A DNA stretch of 52,135 bases from Candidatus Sumerlaeota bacterium (GTDB lineage Bacteria; UBP6; UBA1177): the NCBI GenBank assembly GCA_007132725.1, contig SLOD01000031.1:1-52135 (forward strand), read 5' to 3'. This document shows, in pieces, positions 39,348 to 48,365 of the stretch. Each line of letters begins with the position of its first letter. Position 1 is the stretch's first letter. A model generated the notes under the pieces. It was not told the DNA's origin. It did no database searches and saw only the letters and a list, made by a program, of their open reading frames with translations. Made by a program: the position numbers and the translations under genes.

Positions 39348-41522
39348 TTAATCAAGCAGACTCACTATCTCATTTTTAGTTTCATCATCTTCTGTAAATA
39401 CAAATATTCTCGAAGGAACTTCATCTGAAAGAGGAATGCCGTTTAGATTGACCGTTCTTTGTACATTATTGAAATAGATGTAATCGGGTTCTGTTACAAT
39501 TCCGTTCCTTAACTCAAAAAAGTGGTTGATCCCGATATCATTAGGAACATTAAAAGTGATGTCGGGAAATGCGGGAACAAGCTCCCAGTGAGGATCTTTT
39601 TCGGTCTGGCACTGAAGTTCTGTCAGAGGACCAGTGTTTGCAAGGTTTATAACAACCAAAACAAGTATCTTTTCTCCCCTTAAAAGTGTGGCGATAGTAT
39701 TTTCGTCTGTCGGAAGAACCGATCCGAAATCTGCGACCCTTAGATGATTTCTCAGAGCTCTCACATCTTTGTTCATGTTATGTATCTCATCCCATGTTGC
39801 AGGGTTTGAGTCGGCAAGAGCCATGTTTGTCTGAAAGTACATCAATCCTTTTGCTCCGGCGGCAAGAACGCTTGCGATACTCAATCTCTGCTCCATTGCA
39901 TTGGGGGCCCTTTTAAATTTGTCTCCGACAAGTGGCGGCCATGTTATTTCCCACATTGTTCCAAGTGCCTGAGAATAAAGCCATGTAGGAAGGGGCATAT
40001 GGTTTTCCTTAACTGCAAAAAGCATATCAAAAGCTGCTCTTAGAGGGGGCATGTTTGCTTCAACAACAGTGATATGGGGTGCACATGCAGCAATATAGAA
40101 ATCAAATCCCTGAATATCTGTGCATCCTGAAAATGCACCGTTGTATCTGTGTCTTGAACCTCCAAGATATACAGGGAGCTCAGGATAATGTCTCCATGAA
40201 AATTCTGTGTGGTTTTTATATTTTTCCCACGGTATATTCGCAAATTCACTTCCAGGGTCATTATATATTTTTTTATCCGCTTCATCTCCAGAAAAATATG
40301 CAGCGACCCTTTCTGTATTTGTAATGCCGGGAGTCCCGTCAGGTTTTTTCATTATATTTCTTTCAGGTAACAGCCAGAAGTCATGTTCCACAGCAATATT
40401 TTCGACCATGTCTATATTGTCAAACCCGCAAGTAGGTCCTGTTCCGCCATGGATAAAAAAAGTATCAATGCCTGCATCTCTGTGTTTTTGATAATTGGCA
40501 TCATTAGCTCCGGGGAAAGGACAGTCACTTGTTGATTGCCATGTTTCTATTGGATAAAATTCCCTTATTATCCGTCCTCCGGCAACACTGGGTTTTGCAT
40601 TATCAAACTTTGCAACTACACTCCAAAGTTCTCCAAGTTCCGCTTTTTCACACAGATCAAAAGTCCACATGACATGTTCATTGGGAGCGATGGATTTGTC
40701 AGCAATACAAGCAGAATCGGTAATATCCCTGCCTCCATATAAAAGCTGGATCAAGTTCTGAGTCTGGGAAGTTCTATTATGAAGATGAATGACAATTTTT
40801 GTATAATCATTGGTTGTGGTGACATAAGTTATGGGAATCTCTATCAGGTTTACGGGAAATGTTCCATTAAGTGCAATGCCATTGTCGGTCTCGATCGTAA
40901 CGGTTCCAGTTGCAGAAGTATCCCATGATTTTTCCTGTGAGTGAAAAGCTACCCACACAGGTTCACCAGCCTTCACCTCAAAAGGATATGGATGAGCCCA
41001 CACCATTTTTCTCTCTGCAATTGTATCATCAACCAGTTGTCCGTTTACTTTAAGAGCAGTGACACTTCCTGTAACGGAAGATGTTCCTATAATATGGAAT
41101 CTTCCACCATCTTTGGGAGCTGGGATTGGATTAGTCAGGTCTCCCTCTCTATAATGTTCATAATAGAAATCTTTTCTAAAAGAAGCATATATCGTGCTGT
41201 CTGAAGCCTGAGCCATTGCATCACATGATGAAACAGTCGGAGAACAGGATTTTACTTTTTTTATCAGCCCACTGAAAACATCTTCATCATCAGTCTCAAA
41301 GTTATCAGTGTCAAAATCACTGATCTCTAAATCTTGTGTCTCAAAATCATCTGTTTCCCAATCTCCAGTCTCAAAATACCCATCCTTGGTTTCAGTTTCG
41401 TCTTGCAAGCCAGTTTCAAAATCTTCAGTCTCATTGTCATCGTATTGGGGCAAACCTTTTGTGTTTGAACATCCTGTTAAAACCATAATGTATGCGATAA
41501 AAAAGAATGAAAAAGATTTCAT
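39348..41522 (-). CDS. Acidic-tether lipoprotein with TIM-barrel-like glycosidase-style domain
   Basis: ATG 41522 has AGGAGG 7 bases upstream; lipobox IMVLTGC. 724 residues. The tether (about 22-80) repeats short FETDD/WETDD-type acidic units. Residues 90-330 look like beta-sandwiches. Residues 330-640 resemble a (beta/alpha)8 barrel: HRDAGIDTFFIHGG, YFSGDEADKKIYND, LPVYLGGSRHRYNG, QGFDFYIAACAPHI and AAGAKGLMYFQTNM. A C-terminal beta domain follows. Similarity to glycoside hydrolases is by pattern only and no catalytic pair is assigned. It lies downstream of the membrane-bound AraC regulator gene, which may control it. Confidence 0.8.
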   Translation of the reverse strand: MKSFSFFFIAYIMVLTGCSNTKGLPQYDDNETEDFETGLQDETETKDGYFETGDWETDDFETQDLEISDFDTDNFETDDEDVFSGLIKKVKSCSPTVSSCDAMAQASDSTIYASFRKDFYYEHYREGDLTNPIPAPKDGGRFHIIGTSSVTGSVTALKVNGQLVDDTIAERKMVWAHPYPFEVKAGEPVWVAFHSQEKSWDTSATGTVTIETDNGIALNGTFPVNLIEIPITYVTTTNDYTKIVIHLHNRTSQTQNLIQLLYGGRDITDSACIADKSIAPNEHVMWTFDLCEKAELGELWSVVAKFDNAKPSVAGGRIIREFYPIETWQSTSDCPFPGANDANYQKHRDAGIDTFFIHGGTGPTCGFDNIDMVENIAVEHDFWLLPERNIMKKPDGTPGITNTERVAAYFSGDEADKKIYNDPGSEFANIPWEKYKNHTEFSWRHYPELPVYLGGSRHRYNGAFSGCTDIQGFDFYIAACAPHITVVEANMPPLRAAFDMLFAVKENHMPLPTWLYSQALGTMWEITWPPLVGDKFKRAPNAMEQRLSIASVLAAGAKGLMYFQTNMALADSNPATWDEIHNMNKDVRALRNHLRVADFGSVLPTDENTIATLLRGEKILVLVVINLANTGPLTELQCQTEKDPHWELVPAFPDITFNVPNDIGINHFFELRNGIVTEPDYIYFNNVQRTVNLNGIPLSDEVPSRIFVFTEDDETKNEIVSLLD

Positions 41523-41569
41523 TAATATCCTCCTGATAAAATAAATTTTGAACATTTTATTGCTACTAA

Positions 41570-41690
41570 GTTAACTGCAAAATAACCACCGGGAACACTA
41601 TGTGTTTTGTGCGAGGGTTACATTTATTGTGCCCCCGGCGGTAATCAGCCCGAACGCCAGTATTTTGAGTTACCGTTTGGGTCTTCTGAT
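41570..41690. other. Highly structured intergenic element (RNA or DNA), unknown family
   Basis: A GC-richer island in an AT-rich gap. Inverted repeats: GTTAACTGCAAAATA (41570-41584) with TATTTTGAGTTAC (41661-41673; the repeat is 13 of 15 with one bulge); ACCACCGGG (41585-41593) with CCCGGCGGT (41634-41642); hairpin AACAC-TAT-GTGTT (41594-41606); and ATCAGCCCGAACG (41644-41656) with CGTTTGGG plus CTGAT (41674-41690, TCTT bulge). The outer right arm lies in the loop of the last hairpin, so the set implies a pseudoknot or two alternative folds. Wobble pairs favour different strands for different stems, so orientation is unresolved. On the minus strand it would be a leader of the 41522 lipoprotein gene. 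Confidence 0.5.
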
Positions 41691-41797
41691 GTTTAAAATA
41701 TCATGATAAAAACAAAAATCGTCCTTCCTAAAAAATTCAGACCGATTATTTTTTATGCAGGGTAAGAATTGTTTAGGATGTACCCGGAGGAGTTTTT

Positions 41798-44566
41798 TTA
41801 AGAAAGTTTTTTTCTGTATTCGGTCGGGGTCATATTTGTAAGCTTTTTGAAAGCGGAATTGAATGATGATTTTGTATTAAACCCGGCTTCATAAGCAATA
41901 GAAATTATATTTTCATTTGAGTTTTCAGGAAGACTCAGCTTTTCCATAACTTCGCTTGTTCTGTAAAGACTTAAAAGTGTGTAGAAAGTCATCCCGGTGT
42001 GGAGATTGATGATTTGAGACAAGTAAAGATGTGAGATGGAGAGTTTTTTAGCTATATCATGAATTTTTATGTTAGGATTGCGATAAATTTTTTCATTGTC
42101 CATTAGGCTGAAAAGATTTTCCAGACACTTTGTAGACACTTCTTCACTCAGTTTTGCTTTTTCATATTTTTTTTCAGCAGCTATTGCCCGTCTTTCAAGT
42201 TCCTTATTGGCTTCTTTGATTTTATTTGTTTTCCTGATGTATATTATGGTGAAGGGAACAGCGGTGATCGTCAGAACTATTAAATAGAGAAATATATAAA
42301 ATCCTCTTGTCTGATAAAAAAGAGGTTCAAGAACAAATTCAACTTGATTCCCCTCAAAGTTCCACACACCTTCATTGTTCGATCCTATTACTTTAAACCG
42401 GTACCTCCCGGGTTTAAGATTGGTGTAGTAGGCAACTCTTCTATTCCCGGCATCAATAAAATCTTTATCAAATCCTTCAAGCATATATTTGAACTGAACT
42501 TTTGCCGGATTTGTAAAACTTGTTGCAGTATAATGGAACTCAAACCTTTCACTTCCCGCATCAAAAACAAAAGGTTCTTCATAATTATATACTTGTGAAA
42601 AAGAATTTTTTTCTGAAACCAAAGATTCAATAATAATTTCCGGAACAATGTCGTTAACTCTTTTTACTGAAGGATCAAGCTTGGCAACACCATTTATTGT
42701 TGGAAAAAACAGTTTGTTGTCAGGAGAAATTGCAACTGACGGAACATACCCTCCGTTGCACTCCATGCTCTTCATTCCATCGGAAGAATCATATCGTCTT
42801 ATTGAAGATATTTTTTTTCCAGTTTTTCCATTTTCTTTCAAATCTTTGATCGATGCTTTAAATATTCCTCTATTGCTTGAAGCAAAAAGGTTTTTTTCAT
42901 ATGAGACTATCGCATAAATAGAATCTCCAAAAAGGAAGTCTTTATCTTTTACGGTATAGATCACATCTTTTTTCAGATAATTTAATCCTGCATCAGTTCC
43001 AATCCACAAAATTCCTTCTTTGTCAAAATAAAGTGAGTAAATTGCGTTGCCGGAAAGCTCACCGCCTTTTCCAAACTCTCTGAAGCTTTCTTTATCGAAA
43101 AGATAGAGTCCATTCATTGTGCCTACCCAGAATTTTTCAGGACTCTTTTTTAGAAATGAGAGTACTACTCCATCTCTTAGGCCTTTATCTTTTCCATAAT
43201 TTTCCACAACCTCAAAATTATCGATCCTGAATATTCCTTCTCCGTGAGTTGAAACAAATATTTCTTCCGAAGCAGTCTGAACAATTGTGCTTACAGGTTT
43301 GAGAAATTTTTTTCCGTCAACAGTTACATTTTTATTTGTTCCATCTTTTTTTAGAACTGTTATTCCGGAAACTGTTCCAACCCATATATTTTTATCGGAA
43401 CATTCAGCAAGAGAAAGAATGCGGTTATCTATCAGTCCGTTACGGGTATTGTAATTATAGATGGACCTGTCAGGAGCCATCATATCAAGTCCCTTCAAAG
43501 CGGTTCCTATCCACAGATTACCATAACTGTCAAAAAGTACGGGAAGAATATCCCCGGATGAAAGTCCGTCACTGGTTGACAGTGTCAGTATTTTTCCGTC
43601 TGTAAAAAGGTTGATTCCTCCACCGCTTGTACCTACCCACAAATTTCCTTCCGTATCTTCAATTATTGATCTCACTGCGTTATAGGTGAGTCCATCTTGA
43701 GTAGAGAAAGATTCAAAACTCCCATCTCTGAATCGGTGTAAGCCTTTTTCAGTACCAACCCACAGGCTTCCGTGACGATCTTCATATATGACATTTACGA
43801 AATCAGCCTCAATTGAACCGGGTATAAAAAAAGAATCAATTTTCTCGTTTTTAAAAGAATGGAGAAAACCGTTTTTAGTTCCGGCAAAAAGATCTCCTGA
43901 AGAGTTGACATAGACATTTGAAACATTCGAATTCATAAGCCCATTCTTCTCAGTAAAGATGTTAAGTACGTTCCCATCCTCAAAAAAAACGAGACCTTTT
44001 CTGGTTCCTATATAAACCCTTTTACCATGTCCCGTTACACTTCTTATGTTGTTATCAGGGAGACCGTTCTTTGTAGAATATTTAGATATTTCACTGTTGC
44101 ATATTTTGTTCAGACCATGATTGAAAGTTCCAATCCAGGCACAGTTGTTATCATCAATATATATCGTTCTTACGAGGTTCCCTGACAAACCGTTATCAAT
44201 ATTGAAAACTTTCATTTTTCCGTGTTTAAGGTTAATAGCACCCCCACCGTAAGTTCCGATCCACAAAGAATTATCTTTCCCAAGAGCGAGTGTTCTTATA
44301 TCGTTGCTGCCAAGTTCAGGATAGTTTGTCCGGTTATAAACCCTGAATGAAGCTCCGTCAAATCTAACAAGTCCTTCCTGGGTTGCTATCCAGATAAATC
44401 CATTGTCGCTTTGAACAATTGAGTGTGCTGAGTTTTGAGGCAGGCCGTCAACACTTTGCCATGAACGATGAACATAGTGATGCAGTTTTTTTGAAGGATC
44501 CATTCCGTAAGATAAAAAAGGAGTTGATATTGATAGAATTAAAATTAAGGTTTTAATAAAAAACAT
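41798..44566 (-). CDS. Membrane-bound double-propeller/Y_Y_Y sensor fused to AraC-type DNA-binding domain
   Basis: ATG 44566 (AGGA 10 bases upstream) gives a signal peptide (LILILSISTPFLSYG). 922 residues. About 14 regulator-propeller repeats can be counted (for example GFIWIATQEGLVRFDG, SLWIGTYGGG, GNLWVGTSGGGINLF, GILWIGTDAGLNYL), enough for two seven-bladed propellers. A Y_Y_Y domain follows (about 675-742, LKPGRYRFKVIGSNNEG), one membrane span (about 752-775), a short coiled coil, and an AraC-type double helix-turn-helix (about 830-922: IHDIAKKLSISHLYLSQII; ISIAYEAGFNTKSSFNSAFKK; MTPTEYRKKL). No kinase or receiver is present. Predicted to sense an envelope ligand and act on DNA directly. 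Confidence 0.92.
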   Translation of the reverse strand: MFFIKTLILILSISTPFLSYGMDPSKKLHHYVHRSWQSVDGLPQNSAHSIVQSDNGFIWIATQEGLVRFDGASFRVYNRTNYPELGSNDIRTLALGKDNSLWIGTYGGGAINLKHGKMKVFNIDNGLSGNLVRTIYIDDNNCAWIGTFNHGLNKICNSEISKYSTKNGLPDNNIRSVTGHGKRVYIGTRKGLVFFEDGNVLNIFTEKNGLMNSNVSNVYVNSSGDLFAGTKNGFLHSFKNEKIDSFFIPGSIEADFVNVIYEDRHGSLWVGTEKGLHRFRDGSFESFSTQDGLTYNAVRSIIEDTEGNLWVGTSGGGINLFTDGKILTLSTSDGLSSGDILPVLFDSYGNLWIGTALKGLDMMAPDRSIYNYNTRNGLIDNRILSLAECSDKNIWVGTVSGITVLKKDGTNKNVTVDGKKFLKPVSTIVQTASEEIFVSTHGEGIFRIDNFEVVENYGKDKGLRDGVVLSFLKKSPEKFWVGTMNGLYLFDKESFREFGKGGELSGNAIYSLYFDKEGILWIGTDAGLNYLKKDVIYTVKDKDFLFGDSIYAIVSYEKNLFASSNRGIFKASIKDLKENGKTGKKISSIRRYDSSDGMKSMECNGGYVPSVAISPDNKLFFPTINGVAKLDPSVKRVNDIVPEIIIESLVSEKNSFSQVYNYEEPFVFDAGSERFEFHYTATSFTNPAKVQFKYMLEGFDKDFIDAGNRRVAYYTNLKPGRYRFKVIGSNNEGVWNFEGNQVEFVLEPLFYQTRGFYIFLYLIVLTITAVPFTIIYIRKTNKIKEANKELERRAIAAEKKYEKAKLSEEVSTKCLENLFSLMDNEKIYRNPNIKIHDIAKKLSISHLYLSQIINLHTGMTFYTLLSLYRTSEVMEKLSLPENSNENIISIAYEAGFNTKSSFNSAFKKLTNMTPTEYRKKLS

Positions 44567-44625
44567 ATTTTTAAAATCCTGAACCGTTAACATAAAATCA
44601 ATGATACTTTAGCATTGTCTTATGC

Positions 44626-45702
44626 TTAAACGCAATTTTTTGTATAAACAGTTACAGTATCTTTGTTGCAAGAGTGTTTTTTTATGGGGGAAAAGGTTGT
44701 TTTAAAAAGGTGCTCATCTTCTTTGTTAAACAGCTTTAATCCTTTTCCAAAATTTTCAGGAGAAACTAAAATATGGAACTCATCAATGAGGTTTTCATAA
44801 AAAAATGCCGATATAAGTTTAGAGCCTCCTTCAAGCAGGAGAGAGTTCAAGTTGTATTTAAACCATAAAGTGGAAAGAGTTTCCTTTATAGAAAAGTTTT
44901 TTTCAAGAACTTCAAGCCGGGCACTATACGATTTAAAAGCTGAAAGTTTTGCATCGTCAGTAAACGAAGTGAATATAACAGGGTTCCTTTTTATAATTTT
45001 GGAATCAATATCCAAGGAAAGGTTGTGACTGTATATGACCGGGACAGGGTCTTTGCCTTCTACTTCCCGTACATTAAGAAGAGGATCGTCAGAATTTACA
45101 GTTCCTGCTCCTACAGCGATAGCCATATGAGATGCTCTCAATTTATGGGTGTGTTTTTTTGCTTTTTCAGATGTTACAGCCGTAGGGACTCCTTGTTTTT
45201 TTGTAATGAATCCATCCTTTGATACAGCTGCTTTAGCAGTTACCCAGCAACGCCCGTCTCTTATGTTTTTGAAAAAAAACTTATTTATTTCTTCAACTTC
45301 TTTTGAAAATTCATCAAGAAATTCAACTTCCACACCATTCTGCTTTAAATATTCCGCTCCGCCGCATGATTTTACATTTTCTTCTTTTTTAGCGATAAAA
45401 ACCCTGCTTAAACCTGATTTTACAATAGTGTGGGTGCAAGGGATGGTTTTTCCAAAATGATTGCATGGTTCCAGAGAAACAGCCATATTAAGTCCGTCTG
45501 CTTTAAAATTTAAAGCTTTCAAAGCAGTCGTTTCTGCATGGTCTGACCCGTAACAACCTGTATGTCCTTGAGATAAGATGTTCCCGTGATTATCGAAGAT
45601 AACCGCTCCCACTTTAGGGTTCGGGTATGTCCAGTCAAGACACGATTTTGAGATACTAATAGCTTCCGCCATCATTTTTTTTATGATCTTTTTATTCCGC
45701 AT
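44626..45702 (-). CDS. ribD: Bifunctional riboflavin deaminase/reductase RibD
   Basis: 358 residues, normal length. The deaminase domain (1-145) has NPKVGAVIFDNHGNIL, the zinc motif HAETTAL and SLEPCNHFGKTIPCTH. The reductase domain (150-358) has VTAKAAVSKDGFITKK, VGAGTVNSDDPLLNVR and LLLEGGSKLISAFF. It converts the pyrimidine deaminase substrate of the riboflavin pathway in two steps. Its ATG lies inside the upstream gene (11-base overlap). No other rib gene is nearby. Confidence 0.95.
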   Translation of the reverse strand: MRNKKIIKKMMAEAISISKSCLDWTYPNPKVGAVIFDNHGNILSQGHTGCYGSDHAETTALKALNFKADGLNMAVSLEPCNHFGKTIPCTHTIVKSGLSRVFIAKKEENVKSCGGAEYLKQNGVEVEFLDEFSKEVEEINKFFFKNIRDGRCWVTAKAAVSKDGFITKKQGVPTAVTSEKAKKHTHKLRASHMAIAVGAGTVNSDDPLLNVREVEGKDPVPVIYSHNLSLDIDSKIIKRNPVIFTSFTDDAKLSAFKSYSARLEVLEKNFSIKETLSTLWFKYNLNSLLLEGGSKLISAFFYENLIDEFHILVSPENFGKGLKLFNKEDEHLFKTTFSPIKKHSCNKDTVTVYTKNCV

Positions 45703-46720
45703 CTTTTTTTATAACATAAAATGGTGGAGTTTCTTCTGATATGATCGCCCGTATTTTATTCGTTTCAGCCTTGCTAAGTTTTTTAGAAAAAATATTCAGT
45801 TTTACTTCCTTCATGTTTTGTTCATATATGATTTTTATTTCAAATGAATTTTCAGAAAAAATTTTCGGCTGTTCAGGTTTTATTCCGTCATAAGAAAGTC
45901 TTATTATGTAACTTCCGTGATAACTTGATCCTTGTTCAAAAACTGCAAAGCGGGGAATTCTTACTCCCAAAATGTTGCTGCCCGATATGAGATACCTGCA
46001 TGGTTCAGGAGTTTCTACTTGAAAAACAGATGCTTTCAGACCGATGGTTTCAATGATTTCATCTTTATCGTAAGAGAGGCGGGATTCAGTTATTATTTTT
46101 ATATCAAATGAGGAATCATCCCTGACTGTAAGCTCAAAAAGTTCCCTAAGAGGAGATACATTCCTCCATTTTCCCTCTTTGAAAACAAAATAAGGATAAA
46201 CAGGTCTACCGAATTCATTTGTAAAAAGACTTCTTTCACTGAGATTTAAAATTCTCCCCTCAACATTCTGAAGCTCTCTGAATGGATGGTTTTTCCTGTA
46301 AAAGAGGATGGCATTTCTGCTTCTTATTTTTTCCCACCCGTCTTCCATAGAGTTAATGTGGCTTGCTGTTCCAGTAAATAAAAATACATTTCTGGAAGGG
46401 AAAAACCTGACAGTTTTTAAGCATAACTTTCCGTTTTTAAAGAAATATTCTGACTTGTTATCTTTAAACCCGGAAGAACAGTCAAATATTTCAACTAAAG
46501 GGACTCCCCTGACTTCAATGAGGTTGACACCTTCTTTAAAACACTCTCCTTGCTCTATGACATACTCTCTTATTGTCCGGGGATCGTCCGATGAAGAAAG
46601 CACCTTGCGGTAAAAATCCTCGTTGTTGTTGAGAATATTGGAATTGCATAGTTCTTCACTTGCAAGAGAGTTGAAGTTAGAAAGAAAAAGAAGAAAAAAA
46701 ATAAAAACGGTGTAAAACAC
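45692..46720 (-). CDS. Exported protein of unknown function
   Basis: 342 residues. The start is GTG, sharing one base with the rplS stop (TAGTG). A signal peptide (VFIFFLLFLSNFNSLAS) is followed by a soluble domain with several Cys (about residues 25, 59, 80, 95). The second half is beta-rich (SSYHGSYIIRLSYDG; FEIKIIYEQNMKEVKLNIFSKK). No family is recognised. It overlaps both neighbours and so must be translated from the ribosomal operon mRNA, an odd place for an exported protein. Confidence 0.8.
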   Translation of the reverse strand: MFYTVFIFFLLFLSNFNSLASEELCNSNILNNNEDFYRKVLSSSDDPRTIREYVIEQGECFKEGVNLIEVRGVPLVEIFDCSSGFKDNKSEYFFKNGKLCLKTVRFFPSRNVFLFTGTASHINSMEDGWEKIRSRNAILFYRKNHPFRELQNVEGRILNLSERSLFTNEFGRPVYPYFVFKEGKWRNVSPLRELFELTVRDDSSFDIKIITESRLSYDKDEIIETIGLKASVFQVETPEPCRYLISGSNILGVRIPRFAVFEQGSSYHGSYIIRLSYDGIKPEQPKIFSENSFEIKIIYEQNMKEVKLNIFSKKLSKAETNKIRAIISEETPPFYVIKKDAE

Positions 46721-47079
46721 TACCAGATATTTTTGGGTTTAATTTTAGCTGCGTTGCCTTTACGAAGCCTCTGATAGTAGAGTTTCGCTCTTCTTACTTT
46801 ACCCCGGTTGACAAGCTGGATCTTTTCCACCATCGGTGAGTGAAGAGGGAATATTTTCTCTACACCGAATCCCCCGGAAGATTTTCTCACGGTAATGGTC
46901 GTACGATTATTATTGAGACCGTTTTTTATCGCAATAACATCGCCTTTGAATACCTGGATACGCTGTTTTTCCCCCTCAATGATCCTTGAGTGGACTTCTA
47001 TTTTGTCTCCCGGTTTTACATAATAATGGTCAATTCTCTTCTGTTGTGATTCAAGCTTTTGAATTATCGGTTTTACCAT
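46720..47079 (-). CDS. rplS: 50S ribosomal protein L19
   Basis: 119 residues. Typical sequence KPGDKIEVHSRIIEG, IAIKNGLNNNRTTITVRK, GVEKIFPLHSPMVEKI and VRRAKLYYQRLRKGNAAKI. Located at the 30S-50S interface. In the usual trmD-rplS order, separated here by the SPOUT methyltransferase gene. GGGAGAG lies just before the ATG. Confidence 0.98.
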   Translation of the reverse strand: MVKPIIQKLESQQKRIDHYYVKPGDKIEVHSRIIEGEKQRIQVFKGDVIAIKNGLNNNRTTITVRKSSGGFGVEKIFPLHSPMVEKIQLVNRGKVRRAKLYYQRLRKGNAAKIKPKNIW

Positions 47080-47097
47080 AATCTCTCTCCCTCAAAA

Positions 47098-47661
47098 TTA
47101 CGGGGATTGATAATAATCGGACATATACAGCCTGTCAATAAAAATCGACACTGCACTTCTGACACTGAGGTGATTGTATCCTGTCAAGGCATCTATTGGG
47201 TCAAGCAGAATGTCTAATGAATTTAAAAGCTTGTCCTCTATTCCTCCAGCAGTTCCAAATAGTATCAGAAGGGGTGTTTTTTTATGTTTCACAAGACTTG
47301 ACAAGGGGACAGATTTTTCTTTTTTGAGGGCTGTTGTTCCAACTGTTAACGGATTGACACCCGTTTTTTTTAATATTTCTTTTTTTGCAGACTGGATATC
47401 CGATACGATAGTTACTGTTTTCAATGCTTCATATCTATCAGGATTTTTATCTTTTCCTTCACCGTATACCCAGTGTTCTATGAGCTTTTTGGCAATGGAT
47501 GACATTTTTTCGTCAGGATGCACAATATAGTAGCCCCCTATGTTGTATGTTGCGGCTATTCTTGAGATGTCATGGATGTCCATGTTGGTGATCGAAGATG
47601 TTACAACAGTACCGTTCCTTACAACGGGGTGGTGTATCAGGGCTACATAGATATTTTTCAT
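47098..47661 (-). CDS. SPOUT-type RNA methyltransferase (PF09936/TM1570-like)
   Basis: ATG 47661 overlaps the trmD stop by four bases (ATGA); an in-frame upstream extension lying inside trmD is rejected. 187 residues. The sequence IYVALIHHPVVRNGTVVTSS, ISRIAATYNIGGYYIVHP and the late LILFGTAGGIEDKLL with YNHLSVRSAVSIFIDRL match the small SAM-dependent RNA methyltransferase family often encoded between trmD and rplS. It likely methylates rRNA or tRNA; the target is not established. Confidence 0.88.
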   Translation of the reverse strand: MKNIYVALIHHPVVRNGTVVTSSITNMDIHDISRIAATYNIGGYYIVHPDEKMSSIAKKLIEHWVYGEGKDKNPDRYEALKTVTIVSDIQSAKKEILKKTGVNPLTVGTTALKKEKSVPLSSLVKHKKTPLLILFGTAGGIEDKLLNSLDILLDPIDALTGYNHLSVRSAVSIFIDRLYMSDYYQSP

Positions 47662-48365
47662 TTCAGATTTTCCCAAAATTCCGGTGAAAGTCTGGCTATC
47701 AAGTCGGGGCGGTTGGAAGCGGTTTTTGAAAGTGAATTCCGTATTCTCCATGATTCTATTTTTGCGTGATCTCCGGAAAGAAGTACTTTTGGAACCTTAA
47801 GCCCGCGGAAAGTTCTCGGCATAGTATATTGATCGTGCTCGAGAAGGGGAAGGGAAAAGGATTCGTTTTTAGAGGACTCATCATTCCCCAATACCCCGGG
47901 TAGAAGTCTTATTATCGAATCAATCAACGGTATTGTTGCAGATTCTCCTCCTGTAAGAATGTAGTCTCCTATCGAAAGTTCTTTTGCTCCTGAAATTTCA
48001 ATGAAACGCTGATCGATACCTTCGTAATGTCCGCACACTATTATTATATGCTGACAATTTTCTGCAAAATTCATTGCTGTGGATTGATTGAAAACCTCTC
48101 CTCTCGGTGTCAGATAAATAGTCACTGTTTCTTTTGTTTTTTTTATAGATTCCCATGCAGCAGTGACAACTTCGGGCTTCATTACAAGTCCTGCCCCGCC
48201 TCCGTAAGGTGAGTCATCAACCTGCTTTCTTTTCCCGAGTCCGAAATCTCTTATCTGATGAATATTTACATCAACAATGCCGTTGTCAATGGCCCGCTTT
48301 ATCATGCTCAACGAAAAAGGTGATGTGAAAAAATCGGGAAAAAGGGTGAGAATGTCTATTTTCAT
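47658..48365 (-). CDS. trmD: tRNA (guanine-N1)-methyltransferase TrmD
   Basis: 235 residues. Hallmarks are DILTLFPDFFTSPFS, SPYGGGAGLVMKPEV, IVCGHYEGIDQRFIE and SIGDYILTGGESA, the knotted SAM site. It methylates G37 of tRNAs to prevent frameshifting. ATG overlaps the rimM stop by four bases; the next gene overlaps its stop likewise. Confidence 0.98.
   Translation of the reverse strand: MKIDILTLFPDFFTSPFSLSMIKRAIDNGIVDVNIHQIRDFGLGKRKQVDDSPYGGGAGLVMKPEVVTAAWESIKKTKETVTIYLTPRGEVFNQSTAMNFAENCQHIIIVCGHYEGIDQRFIEISGAKELSIGDYILTGGESATIPLIDSIIRLLPGVLGNDESSKNESFSLPLLEHDQYTMPRTFRGLKVPKVLLSGDHAKIESWRIRNSLSKTASNRPDLIARLSPEFWENLK

Noticed and set aside
41570-41690. Integron attC site
   Set aside because: The arms do not end in the conserved RYYYAAC/GTTRRRY boxes and no integron integrase or cassette array is present.
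41570-41690. Cobalamin, TPP or other common riboswitch
   Set aside because: None of the conserved cores I know is visible in either orientation.
47661-47751. 30-residue upstream extension of the SPOUT methyltransferase into trmD
   Set aside because: The ATGA overlap start gives the family N-terminus; the extension would be trmD sequence read out of frame.
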